NCBI RefSeq assembly: GCF_024323335.1 | Contig: NC_066581.1 | Coordinates: 444,441,816-444,505,815 of the forward strand | Reading direction: 5' to 3' | Length of the DNA: 64,000 nt | Source: Lathyrus oleraceus | Taxonomy: Eukaryota > Streptophyta > Magnoliopsida > Fabales > Fabaceae | Shown: one piece after another, positions 35,470 through 46,336 of the stretch | Position numbering within the stretch: the stretch's first letter is position 1 | Layout: each line of letters starts with the position of its first letter | The notes under the pieces: model-generated | What the model was told of the DNA's origin: nothing | What the model saw: only the letters and a program-made list of their open reading frames with translations | Database searches by the model: none | Made by a program: the position numbers and the translations under genes

Positions 35470-36711
35470 GGTTTACTATATATATTGAGATGATGTATTC
35501 ATGGTTTGGTGGATGTTGATATTGCTTTATTCAAGTATGCATCTGTTCTTGATATGTCATAGCATGTTGGAGAAATTTTGTTTGCATGATTAAAGAATTA
35601 TACCTGTCATTTAATTATTATTATATGACTGTTGTTTCTAGCATGATTATGTTTATTTCACATGTTGTTATTACATAATAATGATGATGATGATATAATG
35701 TTGATAATATAAATCCTTGGTTGTCTTTAACATGTATCTGTAAGGTTTGTTTTATCATTATCACTTGCAGTAAAGAGAACTAATACATGAGTAAAATAAT
35801 ATAAGCTTCTTGATTTGTGCATGGCTATTTTTATTATTGCATGATGATTACATATGATCTTATTTTATGTGTGTGGTTTGATATAAGATGAAGTTACAGG
35901 TTTGTTGTATTCACATGAAAGAAACAACATGAGAAAAAATAAAGTAGCTTGCCGTAAGAGAGAAAGTTGTAACATGCATGGTGGTGTTGGGTCAAAATGG
36001 AAAAATCCATGTAGAATTAATATATATTTTAATGAAGGCGAATAAATAACGAATGGACCAACATGGCTCGTTGGTAGCTCTCCCCTCACTGCAACGTAGA
36101 GGTCCTAGGTTAGAGCCCCCAGGACCTATTTTTTAGCTTTTCGGTGTTTTACTATGTTTACTCCCTTTCCACTATAATTAATTCACCACTATTTTTCTAT
36201 TATTAAAATAAAACCCATTAATTAATTTTCTAATTAATATATTATATTAGTTATTTAAACTAGGATATAATTTAATCTAGTTTATTAATTAAATTTTCAT
36301 ATATCACTTAATTAATTAAAAAGGGTTATTTTGAATAATAAAAATCTAATTATATTTTTTTTCCTCTTTTCTTTTAAAATTTCTATCAATTTAGTCTAAG
36401 TTTTTCCATAAATTCATAAAAAAAAGTTTCTATTATTATAGACTAAAAATATTCTTAATTCATTCTTAAATTTAGTTTATCTATTTCATTTGTCATGAAC
36501 TTTCTATGTAATAGATTTAATTAGGATTTTTTTTTATTTCTTTCTTTTTAGTTTAATTAGGTTTTATTATTTTGTATGCCCTTTTAATTTTGTACTCGTT
36601 AATTAAGATTTAGATATTTTATATCCCCTTTTAAATCATGTATCCCCATCCCGAAGCCATGTAATAGAGTAGTCTTATTTTCCGCACTTTAATTTTTCCA
36701 TACTGTGAATA
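35470..36711 (+). repeat. LTR fragment, left part (2.2-kb family)
   Basis: AT-rich non-coding sequence ending in a CCCGAAGCCATGTAATAG-type segment at about 36652. With 38350-39337 it forms one LTR-like unit interrupted by a solo LTR. The family resembles the solo LTR at 59848-62032 at its 3' end. A tRNA-like segment lies at 36057-36130. Confidence 0.5.
36057..36130 (+). other. tRNA-like segment with Pol III A and B boxes
   Basis: The A-box-like TGGCTCGTTGG (36064-36074) and B-box-like GGTTAGAGCCC (36108-36118) are 44 bp apart, as in a tRNA gene. The 3' part folds as GGTCCT/AGGACC. No acceptor stem is visible and a T run follows. This could be a tRNA pseudogene, a SINE head or chance. Confidence 0.3.
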
Positions 36712-36716
36712 TAACT

Positions 36717-38344
36717 TGTGAGCAAATTCTTTACTTTGAATAAGTTTTGAATGATAGCAAATTGTGTGATCATTGTCTAATTGTTGGTTGTGCATTATTT
36801 TACATGTTTCATTTGTGTTTTTAGCCTATACTATTGTTTCGTGTCTATACATAAAGATCCACATTGATACATTTCTTAAAAGAACTCATAAAAACGGTTT
36901 TGTGTCAGTATGTATCGATACATGTTCATCTGCATCGATACATAAATTTGTTTTAAATCACGAAACGTTTTTGCTTCAGTATGTATCGATACATACGAGC
37001 TTTGTATCGATACATGCTTAGTTAAAATATTCTATGTATCGATACATACGAGCTTTGTGTCGATACATGCTTAGTTAAAATGTTCTATGTATCGATACAT
37101 ACGAGCTTTGTATCGATACATGCTTGTATTAATTCTCTAAAATTAATCAAAGCTACAGTATGTATCGATGCATAATCTTTTGTATCAATACATTATTCTG
37201 TTTTGTCTACTAACAGCTTCTGTCTTTCACATATAAGAAGTATTTTGACAGCTCAGTTCAAAGGTACGAATTCAGAAGTGAAAAACAGTTGTAACACAAA
37301 TCAAAGGAGTGTGTAGCAGCAATTGTTTTGAGCAGTTAGAAACATGAAAGAGACTTCATCTTCTTCATCTTCTCAATCTATTTTCTTCAAGAACATCAAC
37401 ACATAATCATTCTTTTTCTTTGGATTAAAGGATCAACGAGATAACGTTCAGTGGAACGATCAAGGATCTAGCTGAGGTGTTTAGTGGAACGATCGAGGAT
37501 CTAGCTGAGTTGAAGGTTAAAGAGGGTTTCGAGGAAAAACCAAATGGTTTGTCCTTCAAGAACTGGAGTGTTCTTGCGGGTTTGTTAGTCACGTTTGCAA
37601 AACAGATTCAGCCATAGCGTAGGGTTTAGAAATTGGGTAATTTCGCAAACAGGTCGTGGAACCGGTGAATTGTTTGCAATTTCTTGCAGGAAATTCTTGA
37701 TCGAGCTCAGATCAAGTGGAGGTTTTATACAAGAAGAAGATCTTGGGATTTAGATTTCTGTCTTTGTATTGTAACCTTGTATCAACGAATTCGGCATTAT
37801 TGATAACAACAGTTCTCAATTTCATTTGAAATTGAGAGGAAGACGTACCCACACGCGAGGACGACAGTGGGGAACTTCCTTACCAAATCTCTGCGTATCG
37901 TATTCTTTCCTTATCTATCTTTATGTTTTCAACAGTTTTGTGATTTCAGTTGGTGTATTGTGGCTGTACATTTCGTGATACAATAGTGGCAAGAAAACTT
38001 CTTTATCTAAACTCCACCATTGTTCATCATTGATCACATACACACCAAATGTTTGACAAAACTGTCAGCTGAGTTTTATTCATTGGAATTAGAATTTAGT
38101 GATAAGTGCATTTGATTTGATAATATTCTGGTGTTAATAATCTCTATCGTTCCTATTCAAATCCAGCAATAAATTCGCGTGTCCGGTTTTCTAGTAGCGG
38201 TTCAGATTAGACGGAAGTCGATTCGGGACTGTAATTTTCCGCTAAGTTTCAATAACTCTAATAAGATTTTTTAAATCCGTTTATTTAAAAGAGGTGATCT
38301 ATTCACCCCCCTCCCCTCTCGATCACTAGCCACACCGTCTAACA
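36717..38344 (+). mobile_element. Solo LTR, copia-like
   Basis: This 1628-bp unit runs from TGTGAGCAAATTC to CACCGTCTAACA, flanked by TSD TAACT at 36712-36716 and 38345-38349. There is no internal domain, so it is a solo LTR left by recombination between the two LTRs. It has a plus-strand promoter-like CATATAAGAAG near 37231 and the array of TGTATCGATACA palindromes at 36905-37195. Orientation is inferred from the promoter and from the C-rich sequence near the end (ATTCACCCCCCTCCCC), common in copia LTRs of the SIRE type. Confidence 0.85.
36905..37195. repeat. ATGTATCGATACAT palindrome array
   Basis: About ten copies of the perfect palindrome ATGTATCGATACAT or one-base variants lie within 290 bp. 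Three copies of a 53-bp unit start at about 36980, 37033 and 37086. Confidence 0.9.
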
Positions 38345-38349
38345 TAACT

Positions 38350-39337
38350 GTCTAGATGTATGCTAATAGGATTGCATGGAAAGATAAATAATCGAACTTA
38401 GATAAATTAATTCAAGATAATATATCATTTCCACACTTGCACCTCTAGGGTAACCCTCTCTTTGTTGTCTTACGATATTACGGTCATGTCCCGCGAATGT
38501 GGGGATACCCTTAGCAAAGATCCTTTCGATTAAATCATCATCATCCCTAAACAGATAAGTCATAGTCCCTTCGATCAAAAGGTCAATGCCCCTACAAGAT
38601 AAATCATAGTCCCTCAAACGTTGCCTTCGAATATATGACTTTGTCCCTCGATGACCCTTCGTTGTAGCCTACGATTAAATAATGATCGTCCCTTCGAATG
38701 CTAAGGTATCCTTACAAATGTTGCCTTCAATGGCCAATCGACGACCCCACGATGTCCCTTTACATCCAAAGGATAAGACTACTTACTTCTCAATAGTAAG
38801 GACAGTTTTACCCTCCTAAGGATAGGAAATACCTATAAAGACCTTGGTTAGGTATAACTCTTAAATGCTTGCTCACAACTTAAAATACTTTTCACACCTC
38901 ACACTTTTCAAAACATCTTTTAGAAAATCACCACTTGGTATACATTCGCACCAGAATCATCGTCGAGTTATATTTTTCTAAACATCTTTCAAAATTAAAC
39001 GAGATAAACACTTTGTATACATTCGTACAAGAATCATTACAAAGTTAAACTCTCCTTTCAAAATATTTTCTAAACACACCATATTTCTCAAACACTTTCT
39101 CAAACAAGGAAAACATAAGTGAGTTAAGCAATTAAGAGCCCATGGATAACCATGGATACAAAGGGTGCTAACACCTTCCCTTTGTATAATGTACCTCCCG
39201 AACTCGAAATCTAATCAAGGTCTTTCCTGTTCTTTTCCGCCTTTCCTTATTGGATAAAAGAAAAGTCGGTGGCGACTCTTGCTATCCGCAATATTGCTTT
39301 TCAAAGCAAAAACACAAAGTCAGTTCACCGTATCACA
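38350..39337 (+). repeat. LTR fragment, right part (2.2-kb family)
   Basis: It is homologous to 61200-62032 (same strand) and to the reverse complement of 54214-55070. Shared landmarks are ATTACGGTCATGTCCCGCGAAT, TCCCTTCGAATGCTAAGGTATCC, CCATGGATACAAAGGGTGCT and the end CAGTTCACCGTAT. The last bases are CACA where the other copies have GACA. Confidence 0.75.
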
Positions 39338-40181
39338 TGATGCATGCATGCATGCAAAAAAAAAATTATGTTCCCAGACGAATGCGTGTGCTAAGCCAAT
39401 TTTATGATGTGATGAGATGCATGCAACATCATAGATTCAACAATTCATTATAATCTGGAGATTCTGGATAATCTGGCCATATAACACAGTATAAGATCAA
39501 AGGTCGGGCATGACCTAGAAAATTCGGGTAACCTGTACATGTAACTCAGTATAAGATCAAAAGTCTGACATGATATGAGAAATCTGGATAACATAACCTG
39601 TCCATGTAACTCAATGTAGGATCAAAGGTAAGACATATATAAGAGATTAATGGTATGAAGGGTCTTAGTTTCTTGTAGAAAAAACACAATAGCCCATCTC
39701 ACAGGTGTGTACTACTCCTCAAAGGTGGTCCCTGAAAGGTCTCCCAGAGTCATTGACTCATATGAAAATACCCTGTTGCAGCAAATTCTTGCAGGGAAAA
39801 AGTACTTCCAAGTGAATCTAGTCTAGATGTGGCTCTCGTGACAACCCAACGCGTAAAACGCAGGCCGACACGACTATCCACGAATTTATCCTGTGTATAT
39901 ACTCAAGCTCAGGTGTATAAATTCTCTCATATAATATCATCTCATCCCAACAGATAATATGACAGATGATATCCAGAATACAACAGCATATGAATATTTA
40001 AAGCAATAAAGTAATGCAAATAAATAACATAAATAAAGTGAGTAAAGCAATAAAGATAAACACCTAAACACGCAAAGAAAGCAAACAAAAATGGGTTCGA
40101 TTTGCTTAGGAAAGGTCCTCAGCAGAATCGCCAGTTGAAGTTAGGGATGCTCAAGAAGTGACCCCCAAATACAAGCAAACT
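39338..40181 (-). other. 5' UTR of a second copy of the old Ogre-like family
   Basis: Non-coding and related to 30870-31541. It lies on the internal side of the PBS at 40182-40199. The gag expected further left is absent: at 39337 the sequence passes into the LTR fragment. At 40113-40140 there is a second, degenerate PBS/LTR junction. Confidence 0.6.
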
Positions 40182-40199
40182 TCCCAATAGAGTCGTCAG
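40182..40199 (-). other. Degenerate primer-binding site
   Basis: The minus strand reads TGACGACTCTATTGGGAA, a mutated version of the tRNA-Arg-type PBS, next to the LTR end at 40201. Confidence 0.65.
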
Positions 40200-40200
40200 T

Positions 40201-43135
40201 TGAAGCTACGTGAATTATACATGAGCACATCGTATGCTCAAAGATACAACAGAGTTTCCATCGAACTCTATTTATTCCCGAAGGAAATTGGAAACATTGA
40301 TAAAACCCGGGGGAAAGAGAAATGGGTAAAGAAGTAGGTTATACTATGGGAAGGTATTATCACCCATAAGAAATATACTATGGGGAGGTATTATCACCCA
40401 TAAAGAAGTAGGTTATACTATGGGGAGGTGTAATCCAGGATTGGGGTGTGTTGGACAGCAGTAAGCAATCCGTTTGGGCCTTGGGCCCAAACCAGATCCA
40501 AATCAAAAAAAATGTCCATGAGACATCTTTCATCATATTCTGCACACGAAAAGCGAAAAAGAAAACTAGAGAAAAATTGCTTCTCAGAATGCCTCATGGC
40601 AACGTGTGGTGTCGCTCCCTCACCTTCGCGTTTCCTTCTCATAATCAATGGTGCTTCAATACGAACCAGGTGCCCAAGCCTTAAATATACAACGCCACAC
40701 ACGGAAGTAACAACGAAAACGCGCTTATTGTGGAAAAAGCTCCAAGGAAAACAATCGCTTATAGGATTCAAGCAAGCTTCGAGTTTCAATGTTCTCATTG
40801 CAGTTCAAGGTTCAAAAGTTCCCAAATTCAATTTGCTTTATTATCATACGTGCGCAGGCGGAATGGGACAGTGTCGAAATCAGACAAAAAATAAAAACTC
40901 ACCGGATTGTAGCTCTGATGACGAACTGGTATGAATCTTCTTCTTAATCCTGGATTGCTTCTCTTCTTCTTCTTCTTTTCAACCTTCTATTACCATGTGC
41001 ATGAATCGTTTGCGTGATTGTCACGTCGAATCAAGAGTGGTTGTTGCGAGATTGTTGCGAAATCGTTGCGAGTTGTGAGCGTGAATGATGATCAATCTGA
41101 AACTGAATTGGAGTGAAATGAAGAAGTAATTGCCTAACGAAATCAGAGAGAACGGAAGAATGAAACATGAAGAAATGAATAGTCAAATAAAATTTTCTTT
41201 CAATCTGAAGCGTGATAGGCATTTATAGGCATTTGATTATGTTTGTAAATGTAATGTAAATTTAACTGAAATTCCAATTTCAGTTGCAAATGTAACAATC
41301 TGCTATCAAGAAGCTCAGATTCAAATTCAGGTGAAATGCATATGCTTTTAGTTTTTTTGAGTGAACCTCGTGTACTTTGGGTGGTTAGTTAGGTTGGAAG
41401 ATCTATTAGAATAGATTGAAGGGAATTCAATTTCTGTTAGATTTAGGTTCAGTTTCATTTTCTGTTATGAACATGTAGTTAGACAACTAGGTTTATCTGT
41501 TTCTGTTGGGTTAGTTAAGGAGAAACTGTTAGTTGTGAAATGAGATGAATGTTGATTGTTGTTGTAAACTGTTAGCAGGGTTTTGCTGTTGTTGAAATTC
41601 TAATGAAGTGTAATGGTGGTTGTGAATTTATCATGTTAATGGAATATTGTTAACTCAATTGTCACTATTTTTTAGAATTAGTCAATACTGTTAGTTAAAT
41701 ATGAGTTATTGGATGTTAGCTTAGGATATTGAAATTTATTTGTTAGCTAATATATCAAATTGTTATAGATGTTATGAGCTAATGAAGAATTTGTGTGGTT
41801 CAATATTGGTTGCGAATTTTGTTGCATTGCCATTGCAGGTAGTGAATGTATTTGTAATCCCATGAAATTTGTAGGTATCTGAATGAAGGAGCTTATTTTT
41901 GTGAAATGCAAGGTTCTGTTGGTATTTTGTCATATGCTTTCGGCTGTTATGCAAGTTAGCAAGGAGCTCTATCATGCTTGGACCCTATGTTGTGGGTTAC
42001 AAGATCATAAATAGAATTATGTAGAACGTTATATTTATGAATGGAATTGACTTGAAACGTGTACCTTTGTAATTGGCAATTAGTTTGTAACTTTGGAGTT
42101 TGTAATTTGAATGGAAATAAAACATAGATTGGTTTGTAATGAATAGAAAAATAGAATTGTATGGAAAGTCAATGAATTGTGAATATTAGAAATTGAATTG
42201 AATGAATGAAAGATAATGGACTTTAAATGTGGAAAATTGTCTTTAATTTGCATGGTTTTAATGGTTGGTTGGATATTATGGAAGATCAAAGAATATGAGT
42301 GGTTAAAAAGTTAATTAAAAAATGATTTGAAAATTGTTAATTGAATGTCTGAAAAAAGGTTATGAACAATTTGGAATAAACTTAAATATTAATAAGAGTT
42401 CAATCAATTTAGATGCTGACCTATATTAAAAGCTAATTGAACTTGGACGCACAAATCAAAGGGAAAACGATAAACAAATTTAAAGGTATAATTTAACTAA
42501 TTAACATCAAATAACAATCTTGGACCAAATGGACTATCAAACACCAAACACCAAAGGCCTACAACAAGCCCAAGTTAAGGGATGACTGACTCTAGACGCA
42601 CAATGATCAAGTGACTCACGCAATAAATTAGGGTTTTGTTTGATTGCAAGACCAACAAACAAACCTCAAAGTCATAAAATACCAAAACACCCACAATTAG
42701 GGTTTCAAGATACATCTTTCTAATCAAGGTATTAGAACTACGCATGAAGCTCCACACTCATTCTCCCAACACATGGACCTGTCATCAGGGTTTAGTTGAC
42801 AGATCAAAGCTCCAAGAGACCAAATACAAGATCCTATAACATCACAGTCAAGGACTAGGGTTTTGATGCACAAATGCATGTCAACTTATAGTCTCCTTGA
42901 ATCAAAGTCCCAATGATCAAGAAATTAGGGTTTCCACTAATATGATGGACCACACTCCAATACTTAACCAAAACCCTAATTTGAAACAACCAAACATCTT
43001 TGAATCCATTGATGCTTATATTAACATGAATGTATGATGCATATGGATGAAGCATGAATGGGTACAACTGGATTTTAAGTCCGAGGTTGAATGAAGAAAA
43101 GGTGAAAAGGGGAGGGCAAATTTTGGGGTACGACA
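40201..43135 (-). repeat. 5' LTR of the second old Ogre-like copy, internally deleted
   Basis: Element orientation: it starts TGTCGTACCCCAAAATTTGCC at 43135 and ends ...GTAGCTTCA at 40201. Relative to 31562-35469 it lacks about 2.8 kb between the U5-like part (to about 40390) and the shared segment starting at 40419. Copies of ACTATGGGGAGGT mark the join. ORFs are not convincing. Confidence 0.65.
40419..41327. repeat. Duplicated LTR segment, copy 2 (909 bp)
   Basis: Matches 34571-35469. It contains the same 162-codon plus-strand ORF (40446-40934), conserved only because the DNA is conserved. Confidence 0.9.
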
Positions 43136-45109
43136 GTCTCGTACCCAAAGATATTTAGAATTAGGATATGAATTCTCCACTCTCATTCCTCCTCTATTGC
43201 TTAAGACGCGTGACACACAACTTGGCTCATGATCGACAAGTGTTGAATTTGACCTTTGTAGTGCTTGAGTAGTAGTCATGTCTTGTATTGATTTAGATTG
43301 CATGAGCTTTTGATCTTGATCTTTGATCTTTGAATCTTGATTGAAGTCTTGAGATCCAGTACCCAGTACAGCTTGAACACAAGGACTTTCCTTATCAAGT
43401 GATCAAGGGTCTTTTGATCACTTGAACAAGCTTGGGGAATTGAACACAGTCAAAGGATTTAGTTAATCAAAGTGTACTTTGATCAACTTAATCAAATTGT
43501 AAAATAACAGTTGATACTGAATATACAACAACCTAAAGGGTTAATCATCAATTAGAATATCTCTAAACCTAGGGGGCAAAACAGTCAATTCACAAATCAT
43601 TAACTCCTAATCATGCAAATTTCTAATTAAACTCCATTAAACTAAATAATTCTAAATATGCTGATTCTAAAGGATTATCTAATCTAATTATTTCTATTTC
43701 AAAACTAATATAATTAACCTAAAAACTAATTACATTCTAAAATTATCTAAACTAAATCCTAATTAACTAAACTAAGTCCTAATTAACTAAAGACCACAAA
43801 AAAAAACAAGGTAATAGACTCAAACAAACATAGATTGGGCCTTAGAATGGAGTGGGAATAAGGCTCACTCGTAGGGGGTGAATTCAGCCAGATGAGTGTG
43901 TGGACATAGATCGTTTGGGCCTAATGGAATAGACAGGCCCAATAAGGTGGTTATGATAGTATCTGGAGGCTTCATCCTCCTTCGTCATGTTGCAGCTCCA
44001 GAAGAATAGAGAATCAGGTCCCGCAACGGCGTAGAACCTAGCCGCGTCGGACTTCATCACCGGTAGCGGCGATTCGAATCGTTAAAACACTCACGCTATC
44101 TCCGCTTCCATCTCTCCTAATCTAAACCGAAACACTTCAACCTAAACAAATCAAAGCTATCGCGATATGGATCTTCGAAGGAACCGAGTCGAGAGGCGAA
44201 CGAAAAACGGAAACAGATTCAACCGTGACTCACACCACATCAAATTAACTGACACGAAGAGAAGAGATTCATATCGGCGATGGCAAAGGTGGCTTCATGG
44301 GCGACGTCAAATTCGAAACTCATGTAACTCGAAGCTCTATCTGATTCTTCGATCTTCTTCTTTCTTCTTATTCTACACAATACTTCTTCTGCTCGGATCC
44401 CTTAGTTTGTAGGATGACGTTCGATGATGTTTTCTATTATGAATTGTGATTTGTTGCTCGAGTTGTGATGAAATGTAATTCGTGGATGATTTGCAAGAAT
44501 TCTTGTGCAAGAATTTGCGGTGGTGCGAATATAAGGAGTTGCAGGAAGTTTGTTGTGCAGAACGATTTGCGGAATTTAAAACAAACAGATGAAGATGGTG
44601 TACAAAGATCGTTATGGAGTTGGCACGGTTCGGCTATGATCCAGGAAAAGAGAAGTGATGTAGTTCGACTGTGATTTTTGTTGAGGAAGAAAGATGGTGG
44701 CCAGAAGTTTGTTAGCAGATGGTGGTGGTTCAACTGTGATCTAGGAAAAGAGAAATAAGAGGGGAGGGGCAAGCTTCAATGCTAGTTCATGGTTTTTTAG
44801 AGTTCAGTTGCATTGGATATGAGGTTTTGAACTTGGATGTGCAGGCCGCATTTTCTTGCTACGTTTCGCGGTTCGTTTGGAAATTCGTTCTGTTATGAGT
44901 TATGCATTTAGTGTTTCGTCGTTTATGTTGCGTTTTCGCGTGCATCTGTGTTTCACTTGACTCGCCAATTTCACTTTCCCGCATTTCCGCTTTGCTTACG
45001 CGGATTCCCTTGGTGTAATCAAATGCATTTTTTCATTTTGTCTTATTCTGCATTACTTAGACTTTTGATATTTGGAATTTGATGTTGGATGTTAGATTTG
45101 GATGGGCAA
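43136..45109 (-). repeat. Third copy of the LTR family, left part
   Basis: From 43141 it is homologous to about 33777 onward (CGTACCCAAAGATAT, then CTCTCATTCCTCCTCTATT). It lacks the U5 end seen at 31562, being cut exactly at the terminus of the neighbouring LTR. It continues beyond the Mutator-like insertion to 48515-48991. Region 43980-44780 has higher GC and short ORFs but nothing recognisable. Confidence 0.55.
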
Positions 45110-45264
45110 TTGAATTATGAAAATTTTACCTTGTACCCCTAGAGTTAGCCCCATACCCCTACAAAATTTTAAAAATTCCCATTTTACTCTTAATTGGTTT
45201 TAACCAATTTACCATTTCATTTTTACCATTCAGTTGAAAATTTCAGAAATTACACTTTCACATC

Positions 45265-45395
45265 CCTCGCACCGGAACTCCTGCAAAAAGACTTCCGGTA
45301 TGTATTTTTCCAAACCGGAAGACTCTAGGACTTCCGGAACACACAAAAAAGCAAACGGGAACACTTCATGAAAGAGTTCCGGTTCAATTAAAAAA
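45265..45395. repeat. Left subterminal CCGGAA palindromes of the MULE
   Basis: Three modules of the form ACCGGAA-(about 15-18 bp)-TTCCGGT, for example CCGGAACTCCTGCAAAAAGA followed by CTTCCGGT near 45271-45299. They match the modules at 48075-48390. Confidence 0.85.
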
Positions 45396-45406
45396 AATTT
45401 ACAAAA

Positions 45407-45857
45407 ATGGAACACTTCTTAAAAGACTCGGAAGTGGTGAGAGAGATATTTTGGGCACATCCTGATTCAGTTAAGTTGTTGAATATATTTTCGATTGTGT
45501 TAGTTATGGATAGCACCTACAAGACAAACAAATATAGACAACCTTTGTTTGAAATTGTTGGCATGACATCGACTGAGTTGGCTTTTGCTGTTGGATTTGC
45601 GTATATGGAGTCTGAGCAAACAGAGAATTTTTGCTGGGTATTGGAGAAATTAAAACAGTTGTTTGTGAAGAAAGACATGTGTCCACAAGTGATTTTGACA
45701 GATAGAGATCTTGCTTTGATGAAAGCAATTGAAGTTGTGTTTCCCAACTCGATTAATTTGCTATGTAGATTTCACATTAACAAAAACGTTGGTGCCAAAT
45801 GCAAACAACATGTGGTGAATGACCTGCAAAAGACGATAGACACATTATGGATGGAAG
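45407..45857 (+). pseudogene. MULE transposase fragment (DDE domain)
   Basis: The frame starting at 45407 encodes part of the MULE transposase domain: MDSTYKTNKYRQPLFEIVG with the first catalytic D, FAVGFAYMESEQTENFCWVL, and ILTDRDLALMKAIE with the second D, then LLCRFHINKN. The N-terminal FAR1-type zinc finger and the part holding the third acidic residue are missing. Near 45840-45866 the sequence jumps, out of frame, into an OTU-protease-like tail, so the frame ends in unrelated codons at 45904. Family transposases cut at the terminal inverted repeats; this one cannot be active. Confidence 0.9.
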
Positions 45858-46252
45858 TTGTCTGGGCTACCAGATATGGGTTACTTGATAGCGAATCGCT
45901 ATAATGTTGTACTTGTCTGTTTAGGCAATCCGTGCATCACTTTCTTTCCGATGACAAGTTCACATTCACCAAATGTCTCTATTTATTGCATTGGTTTTGT
46001 TAACCACAATCATTGGGTTCAGGTACGTATTTATATGTCTAAATATTTTAATTATTTCAGTTAATATTTTATGTTATATGACTTAATCTTTTAATTATTT
46101 TACTTTATCAGGTTAACATGAAAGAGGGGTTTCCATTGCCACCGGTCACATTAGATTGGAAGAAATTTCGTTCTCATATAGCAACTACTTGGATGCTAGG
46201 ATTTGCAGGACGTATGCAACATTGGCAATTACTTACACCTGTATTAGCATGA
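45858..46252 (+). pseudogene. OTU-type cysteine protease tail of a MULE protein
   Basis: Another frame reads LPDMGYLIANRYNVVLVCLG, then FFPMTS and NHNHWVQV, then NMKEGFPLPPVTLDWKKF after a probable intron with GTACGT at 46023 and AG at 46110-46111. The exons are 45858-46022 and 46112-46252, ending in TGA at 46250-46252. This matches the C-terminal half of the OTU-like domain found fused to some plant MULE transposases; the H in NHNHW is in the position of the catalytic His. The Cys/Asp half is deleted at the join with the transposase. Confidence 0.7.
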
Positions 46253-46336
46253 TTATGTAATCAAAACATAAATATGTAATCAAAACATGAAATCTATATT
46301 ATTATGTCTATTATATTCAAAGCTTAATACATATAA

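Noticed and set aside
31562..43135. One LTR with nested insertions between these ends
   Set aside because: Segments 34571-35469 and 40419-41327 are duplicates and a second PBS and leader occur at 39338-40200, so at least two element copies are present.
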